Below, piece after piece: positions 1 through 6,330 of a stretch of DNA of 7,139 nt. Made by a program: the position numbers and the translations under genes. This DNA is from Pseudomonadota bacterium (GTDB lineage: Bacteria > Pseudomonadota > Gammaproteobacteria > Burkholderiales > Burkholderiaceae_C). The notes under the pieces were generated by a model. That model was not told where the DNA came from, did not search any database, and saw only the letters and a list, made by a program, of their open reading frames with translations. The stretch is from NCBI GenBank assembly GCA_023415035.1, contig JAEZLX010000164.1, forward strand, positions 1 to 7,139. Direction: 5' to 3'. Each line of letters begins with the position of its first letter. Positions within the stretch are counted from its first letter, which is position 1.

Positions 1-377
1 AGAAAAGCCACCTGCAGTACCTCAGCCTGGGCAACGCCCTGCGTCTGGCTCAGCCCGAGTTCGGCGAGCGTCTCTCGCGTGCGCTCATCAGCCGATTGCG
101 CGTGGTGTACGACACCGCCGTCAACGAGGTGGAGCTGTGGAACAAGGCGGCGGCGTCGCAGCTGGATGCCCAGCTGCGCGAACGCCGGCGCAACTTCGCG
201 CGCCGCATCGAGGCGGTTTCACGCATCCAGCATGCGGCTGGTGGCCTGGACGACCGCATCCGCGAACTGCAGACCCAGCAGACGCAGTTGCAGATGGTCG
301 AGTCCAAGCTGGACGAGCTGACGGCGATGCTGACGGCGCAGGAGCCGGGCGACGAGCGCATGGTCCGGGTGGCATGA
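1..377 (+). CDS. Probable dynamin-family GTPase, C-terminal fragment (5' end outside window)
   Basis: The frame is open from base 3 to the TGA at 375-377, giving the last 124 residues of a longer protein. What is visible is all helical and charged. It starts with KSHLQYLSLGNALRLAQPEF, passes through VVYDTAVNEVELWNKAAASQ, and ends in a heptad-like, Gln/Leu-rich stretch (about residues 80-113) that could form a coiled coil. No GTPase motif lies inside the window, so the family call is inference: this kind of helical tail and a position directly before mutY are what I associate with dynamin-like proteins of Burkholderiales, which are large membrane-remodelling GTPases. Its stop overlaps the mutY ATG (ATGA at 374-377), so the two are probably cotranscribed. 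It could instead be another coiled-coil protein. That it is a real gene end is much surer than its name. Confidence 0.6.
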   Translation, partial: KSHLQYLSLGNALRLAQPEFGERLSRALISRLRVVYDTAVNEVELWNKAAASQLDAQLRERRRNFARRIEAVSRIQHAAGGLDDRIRELQTQQTQLQMVESKLDELTAMLTAQEPGDERMVRVA

Positions 378-1462
378 AGCCTGTGGACAAGGGCGCTCCC
401 CCGATACCAGAGACCATCCGCCGCGCATTTGCCCCCTCGCTGATTGCCTGGCAGCGGCACAGCGGGCGCCATGGCCTGCCCTGGCAGGGCACGCGCGATC
501 CGTATCGCGTGTGGCTGTCGGAGATCATGCTGCAGCAGACGCAGGTGTCCACCGTGCTGTCCTACTACCCACGCTTTCTGGAACGCTTTCCGGACGTGCG
601 CGCGCTGGCCGAGGCCGGCGAGGATGAGGTGATGGCGCTGTGGAGCGGGCTGGGCTACTACAGTCGCGCCCGCAATCTGCATCGCTGCGCGAAGGTGGTG
701 GTGCGCGAGCATGGCGGGCGTTTCCCCGTCGGCGCCGAAGACCTGGCGACGCTGCCGGGCATCGGGGCCTCGACGGCGGCGGCCATTGCGGCCTTCTGCC
801 ACGGCGAGCGGGTGTCGATCGTCGATGGCAATGTGCGGCGCGTGCTCTCGCGGCTGCTGGCCTTTGGCGAGGACCTGGTGCAGACGGGGCCGCAAAAGCG
901 CCTGTGGAATCTGGCCCAGTCCCTGCTGCCGGTGGCGCCTTCAGCCGAAGACATGCAGGCCTACACCCAGGGGCTGATGGATCTCGGGGCGACGGTCTGC
1001 ACGCGCAGCCGCCCCTCCTGCGTGATTTGCCCGGTGAGTGCGCTGTGCGAAGGACGCGCCAGCGGCGATCCGGCACGCTTTCCGGTCAAGAGCCGGCGCC
1101 TGACGCGCCGCCACGAGAGCTGGTGGCTTGCCGTGATCTTGCGCGGAGAGGGCGCGCAGCGGCAGGTCTGGCTGCAGCGCCGTCCGGCTCCCGGCATCTG
1201 GGCCGGACTGCTGTGTGTGCCGGTGGCGGGCAGCGAGGACGAGATACTGGCGATCGTGCAGGCTGACGCGGCGCATGTGCAGGCGCTGCCGGCCATTGCG
1301 CATGCGCTGACCCATCGCGAACTGCGCCTGCATCCCCTGGTGGCCGAATGGGCCGATGGTGCCGGTGCGCCGTCGGGGGAGGGCGCCTGGTGCGCGATGG
1401 ACCGCCTCGAATCGGTGGGGTTGCCCGCTCCGGTGCGTTGGCTGCTGGCCTCGCTGGCCTGA
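374..1462 (+). CDS. mutY: Adenine DNA glycosylase MutY
   Basis: MutY removes adenine mispaired with 8-oxoguanine or guanine, the last barrier to G:C-to-T:A mutation in the GO repair system. The product is 362 residues; E. coli MutY is 350. Visible motifs: catalytic Glu50 in SEIMLQQTQV; GLGYYSRARN at 92-101; helix-hairpin-helix LPGIGASTAAAIAAF at 127-141; catalytic Asp151 in VDGNVRRVLSR; a [4Fe-4S] cluster as C209-x6-C216-x2-C219-x5-C225; and the C-terminal NUDIX-like domain that recognises 8-oxoG (about 247-350, with LTHRELRLH at 312-320). I chose the ATG at 374 because family similarity starts shortly after it and it overlaps the upstream stop (ATGA). The frame stays open back to 137, but that part overlaps the upstream gene and has no MutY similarity. 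There is no strong Shine-Dalgarno, which fits coupling to the upstream gene. It converges on rapZ across 19 bases. Confidence 0.97.
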   Translation: MKPVDKGAPPIPETIRRAFAPSLIAWQRHSGRHGLPWQGTRDPYRVWLSEIMLQQTQVSTVLSYYPRFLERFPDVRALAEAGEDEVMALWSGLGYYSRARNLHRCAKVVVREHGGRFPVGAEDLATLPGIGASTAAAIAAFCHGERVSIVDGNVRRVLSRLLAFGEDLVQTGPQKRLWNLAQSLLPVAPSAEDMQAYTQGLMDLGATVCTRSRPSCVICPVSALCEGRASGDPARFPVKSRRLTRRHESWWLAVILRGEGAQRQVWLQRRPAPGIWAGLLCVPVAGSEDEILAIVQADAAHVQALPAIAHALTHRELRLHPLVAEWADGAGAPSGEGAWCAMDRLESVGLPAPVRWLLASLA

Positions 1463-1488
1463 GTGCGCCGCCGATTGCTGATCAGGCC
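1456..1488. repeat. Inverted repeat spanning the mutY and rapZ stop codons
   Basis: GGCCTGA (1456-1462) and TCAGGCC (1482-1488) are exact inverted copies around a 19-base loop. Each arm contains the stop codon and last Ala codon of one of the two convergent genes. A hairpin here could attenuate transcription from both sides in the absence of a longer intergenic region. There is no T-run and the loop is long, so this is not a standard terminator. Both genes ending in GCC TGA makes part of the symmetry coincidental. Confidence 0.35.
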
Positions 1489-2414
1489 TCGGGTGTGACG
1501 GGTCTTGTGGGCGGAGTCGGCCAGCCGTCGGTTTCGCGGTGACGGATGCGCGTTGTCCATTCGCCGGCGAATGCCTTGGCCAGGGCTTCGGCGATGTAGA
1601 CCGAGCGGTGCTGTCCCCCCGTGCAGCCGATCGCCACCGTGACGTAGCTGCGGTGGTCCTCGATCATCTGGGGCAGCCAGTGGCGCAAAAAGCCTTCGAT
1701 GTGGCCGATCATCTGGCCTGCCTCCGGCTGGGCAGCGAGGAACTCGGCCACCGGGGCGTCACGGCCCGTCAGCGGGCGTAGATCCGGCTCGTAGTGCGGG
1801 TTGGGGAGCATCCGGACGTCGAAGACGAAGTCGGCGTCGGTCGGGATGCCGCGCTTGAAGGCGAAGGACTCGAACACCAGTGTCAGCGGCGAATGCGAGG
1901 TTCCGAGCATCTCCTTAAGCTGGCGCCGCAGTTGTGCCGGCCGGATCAGGCTGGTGTCGATGACCAGGGCGTGGTCCCGCAGTTCGGCCAGGAGTTCGCG
2001 TTCGTGCTCGATGGCGTCGGTGAGCGCGCGGCGCTGGTCGTCTGACGGCTTCAGCGAGAGCGGGTGGCGCCGGCGCGTTTCCGAAAAGCGCCGTACCAGG
2101 GTGTCGGTGGACGAATCGAGGAACAGGGTGGTCAGGTGCACGCGCCGCGTCGGGTGGTGACGCAGCGCTGCGAGTCTGGCGGGCAGTCCGGGAAGGGAGG
2201 GCGCGCTGCGCACGTCCATGGCGATGGCCACTTTTTCGGCACGGTGGCTCTGTTCCAGCGAGATGAACGCGTCCAGCAGCTCGGGTGGCAGGTTGTCCAC
2301 GCAGTAGTAGCCCAGGTCCTCCAGCGCAGTGATGGCCACGGACTTTCCCGAGCCGGACATGCCGGTGATGAGGACCAGCTCGATGGCCGGCAAGGTGTCC
2401 CTGTTGTTCGGCAT
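1482..2414 (-). CDS. rapZ: RNase adapter / nucleotide-binding protein RapZ (YvcJ family)
   Basis: The product is 310 residues; E. coli RapZ is 284. Motifs in order: Walker A GMSGSGKS (18-25); the ALEDLGYYCVDNLPPELLD block (30-48); TLFLDSSTDTLVRRFSETRR (96-115); VFESFAFKRGIPTDADFVFD (180-199) followed by VRMLPNPHY; and the C-terminal IGCTGGQHRSVYIAE (262-276). In enterobacteria RapZ binds small RNAs and presents GlmZ to RNase E, controlling GlmS and envelope precursor supply; in other bacteria it is a nucleotide-binding regulator of less certain role. Here the tail after RIRHR is rich in Pro and Thr (293-310) and lacks the basic KRKP end of the E. coli protein. The start is backed by a GGGAG 7 bases upstream inside recN. 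The gap to the recN stop is two bases, so translation is probably coupled. The usual beta/gammaproteobacterial neighbours (hprK, ptsN, rpoN) are absent. Confidence 0.97.
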   Translation of the reverse strand: MPNNRDTLPAIELVLITGMSGSGKSVAITALEDLGYYCVDNLPPELLDAFISLEQSHRAEKVAIAMDVRSAPSLPGLPARLAALRHHPTRRVHLTTLFLDSSTDTLVRRFSETRRRHPLSLKPSDDQRRALTDAIEHERELLAELRDHALVIDTSLIRPAQLRRQLKEMLGTSHSPLTLVFESFAFKRGIPTDADFVFDVRMLPNPHYEPDLRPLTGRDAPVAEFLAAQPEAGQMIGHIEGFLRHWLPQMIEDHRSYVTVAIGCTGGQHRSVYIAEALAKAFAGEWTTRIRHRETDGWPTPPTRPVTPEA

Positions 2415-2416
2415 CT

Positions 2417-4060
2417 TCAGGCTCCCAGCAGCTCGCGCGCGTGTGCCAGCGACGCGGCCGACTGTTCGCTGCCGCCCAGCATGCGGGCGAGTTCCCTGAC
2501 GCGGTGCTCGTCGTCGATGCGACGCACACCGCTTTCGGTTTGCTTGCCCTGCTGGCGTTTGCTGACCAGCAGGTGTTGGTCGGCACAGGCCGCGACTTGC
2601 GCCAGGTGGGTGACCGCCAGTACCTGGCGGTCATGGCCCAGGCGCTGCAGCAGGCGGCCCACGGTATGGGCGACGGTACCGCCGATCCCGGAATCGACCT
2701 CGTCGAAGATCAGCGTCGGTGCCTGGCCGAGTTCGCTGGTGACCACGGAGATGGCCAGCGCGATGCGCGAGAGCTCGCCTCCCGAAGCGACCTTGCCAAC
2801 CGGGCGCGGGGTGACACCGGCATGGCCGGCAACGAGAAATTCCACCTGTTCCCAGCCATGGGCCTGGGGTTCGTCGAGCCGCTGCAGCGTGATCTCGAAG
2901 CGGCCGCCTTGCATGCCCAGCTCCTGCATGGCCTCGGTCACGGCCTTGGCCAGACGCGGGGCGGCCTCGGCGCGCTGTTTGCCCAGGCGCCTGCACTCGG
3001 TTTCGAACTGCTTGTATGCCTGCCGTTCGGCGGCCTGCAGGCTGTCGATGTCGAGTGCCTGGTCAAGCCGGGCGAGTTCGCTCTTCCATTGCTCCAGCAA
3101 GCCCGGCAACTCCTCCGGAGCGCGGCGGAAACGGCGGGTCAGCGACATCCACAGCGCCAGTCGTTCGTCCAGCGCGGCGAGGTCTGACGGATCCAGGTCA
3201 CCGCGGCGGCCGTACTGGTGCAGGCTGTGCACCGTGTCCTGCACCTGCGCCAGAGCTCCCTCCAGCGCCTCGATGGGGGCGGCAAAGGCAGGCTCGATGG
3301 CTGCCTGTGCCTGCAGGCCTTGCAGGGCCCGGTGGATCAGGGTGGCGGCGTTGTCATCCGCCTCGTCGAGCAGGGCGATGGCCTGCTGCGCGGCATCCTG
3401 CAGCGCCTGGGCGTTGGCGAGGCGGCTGTGCCGGGTGTTCAGCTCCTCCCACTCGTCCGCGCCGGGGGCGAGCTTGTCGAGCTCACCGATCTGCCAGGCC
3501 AGGCGTTCGCTTTCCTGCTGCAGGCTGTCCTGGCGTTCGCGGGCCTCATCCAGCCGCCGGAGCTGCTGGCGCCAGGTCGCCCACAGTTGCGCGGCCCTGG
3601 CGGTGTCCACCCCGGCGTAGGCGTCCAACAGTTGCCGCACCGCCTCGGGGCGGGTGAGGCTTTGCCAGGCATGCTGGCCGTGAATGTCCACCAGGTGATC
3701 GGCAGCGGCCTTGAGCTGAGCCATGGTGGCGGCGCTGCCGTTAATCCAGCCACGGCTGCGGCCATCCGCGTCCACGGTGCGGCGCAACAGCAGCGCGTCG
3801 TCCGCCTCGAACCCCTGTTCGTCGAGCCATGCGCGCAGGCCGGCGGGTGTGTCGAACTCGGCGCTGATCTCGCAGCGGGGGGCACCTTCGCGTATCACGC
3901 CGGTGTCGGCACGCGCGCCCAGCACGAGCTGCAGTGCGTCGATCAGTATGGATTTGCCGGCGCCGGTTTCACCCGTGAGCACACTGAAGCCCGGCTCGAT
4001 GTCGAGCTCCAGTTCGGGAACGATCACGAAGTCGCGCAGGGCGATGCGGCGAAGGCTCAT
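2417..4060 (-). CDS. recN: DNA repair protein RecN (SMC-like ATPase)
   Basis: RecN is a cytoplasmic SMC-like ATPase that helps hold and repair broken DNA during recombination. The product is 547 residues; E. coli RecN is 553. The N-terminal head has LRRIALRDFVIVPELELD and Walker A GETGAGKS (30-37). LVDIHGQHAWQSL (123-135) is a RecN hallmark. Residues about 150-370 are the charged coiled-coil arms. The C-terminal head has the ABC signature VASGGELSRIALA (424-436), Walker B TLIFDEVDSGIGG with D453 and E454 (449-461), and switch His485 in THLAQVA. I chose the ATG at 4058-4060 because RecN homology starts there. The frame stays open upstream to 4303, but that part overlaps nadK and reads as non-coding. 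No good Shine-Dalgarno is seen in the 55-base gap after nadK (4061-4115), nor any separate promoter or terminator. It lies between nadK and rapZ, probably in one transcript. No LexA box was recognised nearby. Confidence 0.97.
   Translation of the reverse strand: MSLRRIALRDFVIVPELELDIEPGFSVLTGETGAGKSILIDALQLVLGARADTGVIREGAPRCEISAEFDTPAGLRAWLDEQGFEADDALLLRRTVDADGRSRGWINGSAATMAQLKAAADHLVDIHGQHAWQSLTRPEAVRQLLDAYAGVDTARAAQLWATWRQQLRRLDEARERQDSLQQESERLAWQIGELDKLAPGADEWEELNTRHSRLANAQALQDAAQQAIALLDEADDNAATLIHRALQGLQAQAAIEPAFAAPIEALEGALAQVQDTVHSLHQYGRRGDLDPSDLAALDERLALWMSLTRRFRRAPEELPGLLEQWKSELARLDQALDIDSLQAAERQAYKQFETECRRLGKQRAEAAPRLAKAVTEAMQELGMQGGRFEITLQRLDEPQAHGWEQVEFLVAGHAGVTPRPVGKVASGGELSRIALAISVVTSELGQAPTLIFDEVDSGIGGTVAHTVGRLLQRLGHDRQVLAVTHLAQVAACADQHLLVSKRQQGKQTESGVRRIDDEHRVRELARMLGGSEQSAASLAHARELLGA
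2422..2426 (-). promoter_or_regulatory. Ribosome-binding site of rapZ inside the recN 3' end
   Basis: GGGAG on the minus strand lies 7 bases before the rapZ ATG (2412-2414) and overlaps the last codons of recN. With the recN TGA at 2417-2419, this layout lets a ribosome finishing recN restart on rapZ. It also fixes the rapZ start. Confidence 0.6.
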
Positions 4061-4115
4061 GGCGGTGCGGCGGTTCAGCAGTGAAAGAGGTATGCCGCAT
4101 ATTGTGGCCCGGAAA

Positions 4116-5033
4116 TCAGCCGCCTTCGTTCCAGTGCAACTTCTTGCGCAAGGTGTCGAAATAGCTCCAGCCGACCGGGTGCAGCAGACGCAGCGCGTGG
4201 GGTGAACGGCGCACCACGACGCGGTCGCCGTGCAGCAGGCTGGTGAGTGTCTGCATGTCGAAATTGGCGCTGGTTTCCTTGCCAGCCACGATCTCGACGG
4301 CAATTTCGCTGTGGGAGGACAGGACCACCGGCCGGTTGGACAGCGTGTGTGGCGCGATCGGCACCATCACCCAGCCTTCGATGGCCGGGTGCAGCATCGG
4401 TCCGCCAGCCGACAGTGCGTAGGCCGTGGAACCGGTGGGGGTGGCGATGATCAGGCCGTCGGCGCGCTGGTTGGCCACGAAATGGCCGTCCACCTCGACG
4501 CGCAGCTCGATCATGCTGGCCACGCCGCTGCGGTTGACGACCACGTCGTTGAGCGCGGTGGCCTCGAACACGCACTGGCCGTCGCGCCACACGGTGGCGG
4601 CGATCATGGCTCGCGATTCCTCCTCGTATTCGCCGCGCAGCATGGCGCTGAGGCGCTCGCGGAAGCTTTCGAAGGGCAGGTCGGTGATGAAACCCAGGCG
4701 CCCCTGATTGATGCCGATGACGGGCACGCCATAGCGGGCCAACTGCCGGCCGATGCCCAGCATCGTTCCGTCTCCGCCGATGACCAGGGCCAGGTCGCAG
4801 TGGCGTCCGATGCCGGCCAGGTCCAGGGTGGTGTAGCCGGTCAGGCCGGTGTTGAGTGCGGTGTCGGCTTCGATCGACACCTCGCAGCCCTCGTCGTGCA
4901 GGAAGTGGGCGAGTTCCTCGACCGCATGGCGCGATCCCGGCATCTGGTATTTGCCGATGATGGCCACGTGGGCGAAGCGGGTGGGCTGATTGTTCTGCGG
5001 GGAATCCATCCGTTGGACGGGGGTCGAAATCAT
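4116..5033 (-). CDS. nadK: NAD kinase (ATP/polyphosphate-dependent NAD+ phosphorylation)
   Basis: NadK makes NADP+ from NAD+ in the cytoplasm. From the ATG at 5031-5033 the product is 305 residues; typical bacterial NadK is about 290-300. Motifs: GGDGT (86-90), the diacylglycerol-kinase-fold ATP-binding signature; YGVPVIGINQGRLGFITD (101-118); LNDVVVNR (161-168), the NE/D motif; ADGLIIATPTGSTAY (191-205); GGPMLHP (210-216); and HTLSNRPVV (229-237). It ends with LRKKLHWNEGG, typical of betaproteobacterial NadK. The start is uncertain: an ATG at 5007-5009 gives 297 residues, closer to the usual length, and neither has a clear Shine-Dalgarno. A further upstream ATG (5097-5099) adds residues with poor codon use and is unlikely. 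nadK is the first gene of the minus-strand nadK-recN-rapZ set and is divergent from hrcA. Confidence 0.96.
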   Translation of the reverse strand: MISTPVQRMDSPQNNQPTRFAHVAIIGKYQMPGSRHAVEELAHFLHDEGCEVSIEADTALNTGLTGYTTLDLAGIGRHCDLALVIGGDGTMLGIGRQLARYGVPVIGINQGRLGFITDLPFESFRERLSAMLRGEYEEESRAMIAATVWRDGQCVFEATALNDVVVNRSGVASMIELRVEVDGHFVANQRADGLIIATPTGSTAYALSAGGPMLHPAIEGWVMVPIAPHTLSNRPVVLSSHSEIAVEIVAGKETSANFDMQTLTSLLHGDRVVVRRSPHALRLLHPVGWSYFDTLRKKLHWNEGG

Positions 5034-5133
5034 GCGTGGATTACAGCACAGCACAAGGGGGTGCCTCCCCTGGCAAACCCTTGCCGCCCGGGAGACCATC
5101 CCCGACGTTCTTCATCCGTACAATGACCGCATC
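5034..5133. promoter_or_regulatory. Divergent nadK/hrcA promoter region
   Basis: These 100 bases separate the two divergent starts and must hold both promoters. Toward hrcA there is TACAAT at 5119-5124, close to the -10 consensus but without a good -35 and only 9 bases from the ATG. An alternative is a heat-shock sigma-32-like pair: CTTGCCG (5080-5086), 13 bases, then CCCCGACG (5100-5107); this matches the consensus only partly. Toward nadK there is TGTAAT on the minus strand (5040-5045), 6 bases from the 5033 ATG, again without a clear -35. If that -10 is used, transcripts would begin near 5033, which would favour the 5009 start for nadK. No CIRCE inverted repeat is present. Confidence 0.4.
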
Positions 5134-6159
5134 ATGCTGGATGAACGTTCCAAGTTGCTGCTCAAGGCGCTGGTCGAGCGATACATCGCCGATGGCCAGC
5201 CGGTCGGCTCGCGCACGCTGGCGAAGGCCACGGGACTGGAGCTGTCGCCGGCGACCATCCGCAACGTCATGAGCGATCTGGAGGACCTGGGGCTGATCGC
5301 CAGCCCCCACACCTCTGCCGGCCGGGTGCCGACCGCACGCGGCTACCGCCTGTTCGTCGACACGATGCTGACAGTGCGCCGCGACGCGTTGCCGAGTGTG
5401 GTCAGCGAGCTGGCGGAGCAGCAGGTGCTGGAAAGTGCCCATCCGCAACGCATCATCAGCCACGCGGCTCAGATGCTCTCCAGCCTGTCGCAGTTCGTGG
5501 GCGTGGTCATGGCACCCCGCGTGGCGACGGTGTTCCGGCACATCGATTTCCTGGCGCTGTCTGAACGCAGGGTGCTGGTCATTCTGGTCTCGCCCGACGG
5601 CGAAGTGCAAAACCGCATCATCCACACGCATGTGACGTACTCGCAGTCGCAGCTGCAGGAGGCGGCCAACTTCTTCAACGCCCACTACGCCGGTCTGACC
5701 ATGGAAGCCGTGCGTGCGCGGCTCAAGACCGAGCTGGAGGCGTTGCGCGGCGAGATTGCCGATCTCATGAAGGCCGCGGTCGAGGAGGACCCCGCCGAGG
5801 CGGACGGGCAGGACCAGGTGGTGGTGGCCGGCGAGCGCAATCTGCTCTCGGTCAGCGATTTTTCCAGCGACATGGGCCACCTGCGCCGCCTGTTCGACCT
5901 GTTCGAACAGAAGACGCAGCTGGCTCGCCTGCTCGACGTGTCGGCGCAGGCCGACGGTGTGCGCATCTACATCGGCGGCGAAAGCCAGGTCGTGCCCTAC
6001 GAGGATCTGTCGGTGGTGACCGCCCCCTACGAGATCGACGGCCAGGTGGTCGGCACGCTGGGCGTGATCGGCCCGCAGCGCATGCCCTATGACCGCATGA
6101 TCCAGATCGTCGATGTGACCGCCAAGCTGGTGACCAACGCCCTGAGCCACGGCAAGTGA
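5134..6159 (+). CDS. hrcA: Heat-inducible transcription repressor HrcA
   Basis: HrcA represses class I heat-shock genes (groE and often dnaK operons) by binding CIRCE elements; GroEL stabilises the active form. The product is 341 residues, within the family range. The N-terminal winged helix includes MLDERSKLLLKALVERYIAD (1-20), GQPVGSRTLAK (21-31), LSPATIRNVMSDLEDLGLI (37-55) and the wing SPHTSAGRVPTARGYRLFVD (57-76). The central part has FVGVVMAP (121-128), and the C-terminal half has LLDVSAQADGVRIYIGGES (266-284) and GTLGVIGPQRMPYDRMIQIV (307-326), typical of the GAF-like dimerisation region. An acidic insertion lies at about 217-227 (EEDPAEADGQD). I chose the ATG at 5134 because betaproteobacterial HrcA characteristically begins MLDER. 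The open frame upstream to 4990 overlaps nadK and is not homologous. No Shine-Dalgarno is obvious. It is probably monocistronic, since a tRNA with its own -10 box follows 33 bases later. Confidence 0.97.
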   Translation: MLDERSKLLLKALVERYIADGQPVGSRTLAKATGLELSPATIRNVMSDLEDLGLIASPHTSAGRVPTARGYRLFVDTMLTVRRDALPSVVSELAEQQVLESAHPQRIISHAAQMLSSLSQFVGVVMAPRVATVFRHIDFLALSERRVLVILVSPDGEVQNRIIHTHVTYSQSQLQEAANFFNAHYAGLTMEAVRARLKTELEALRGEIADLMKAAVEEDPAEADGQDQVVVAGERNLLSVSDFSSDMGHLRRLFDLFEQKTQLARLLDVSAQADGVRIYIGGESQVVPYEDLSVVTAPYEIDGQVVGTLGVIGPQRMPYDRMIQIVDVTAKLVTNALSHGK

Positions 6160-6173
6160 GCCACCGTGGCCAC

Positions 6174-6179
6174 TACAAT
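6174..6179 (+). promoter_or_regulatory. Likely -10 box of the tRNA promoter
   Basis: TACAAT lies 13 bases before the mature tRNA 5' end and is followed by a GC-rich stretch (CCCGCTCCGG), as expected for a stable-RNA promoter under stringent control. No recognisable -35 hexamer lies 16-18 bases upstream in the hrcA 3' end, so the tRNA may also be read through from hrcA. Confidence 0.45.
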
Positions 6180-6192
6180 ACCCGCTCCGGTC

Positions 6193-6269
<77 letters not shown>

Positions 6270-6281
6270 TCAAATGCAAGT

Positions 6282-6316
6282 AAGCCCCGCTATCCATCCG
6301 GTAGCGGGGCTTTTTT
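6282..6316 (+). terminator. Intrinsic terminator after the tRNA
   Basis: AAGCCCCGCTA (6282-6292) pairs exactly with TAGCGGGGCTT (6302-6312) around a 9-base loop. The 3' arm runs into six T residues (6311-6316). It sits 12 bases after the tRNA CCA. Read on the minus strand, the hairpin follows the lipoprotein stop but has only a broken T tract, so it would be a weaker terminator that way. Confidence 0.93.
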
Positions 6317-6330
6317 CTCAGATGGGGCGG

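Noticed and set aside
137..373. Upstream extension of the mutY reading frame
   Set aside because: It overlaps the preceding gene in another frame and has no MutY similarity; the ATG at 374 fits family length and the ATGA junction.
2064..3620. 518-codon plus-strand open frame opposite rapZ and recN
   Set aside because: It is a mirror of GC-rich coding on the other strand, with low-complexity Ser/Arg/Cys-rich translation and no motifs. rapZ and recN on the minus strand explain the region fully.
4061..4303. Upstream extension of the recN reading frame
   Set aside because: It overlaps the nadK 3' end and translates to Cys/Thr/Arg-rich non-homologous sequence. RecN homology begins at the ATG at 4060.
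5041..6150. 369-codon minus-strand open frame opposite hrcA
   Set aside because: The translation is His/Gln/Arg-rich without domain structure, and hrcA motifs cover the same bases on the plus strand.
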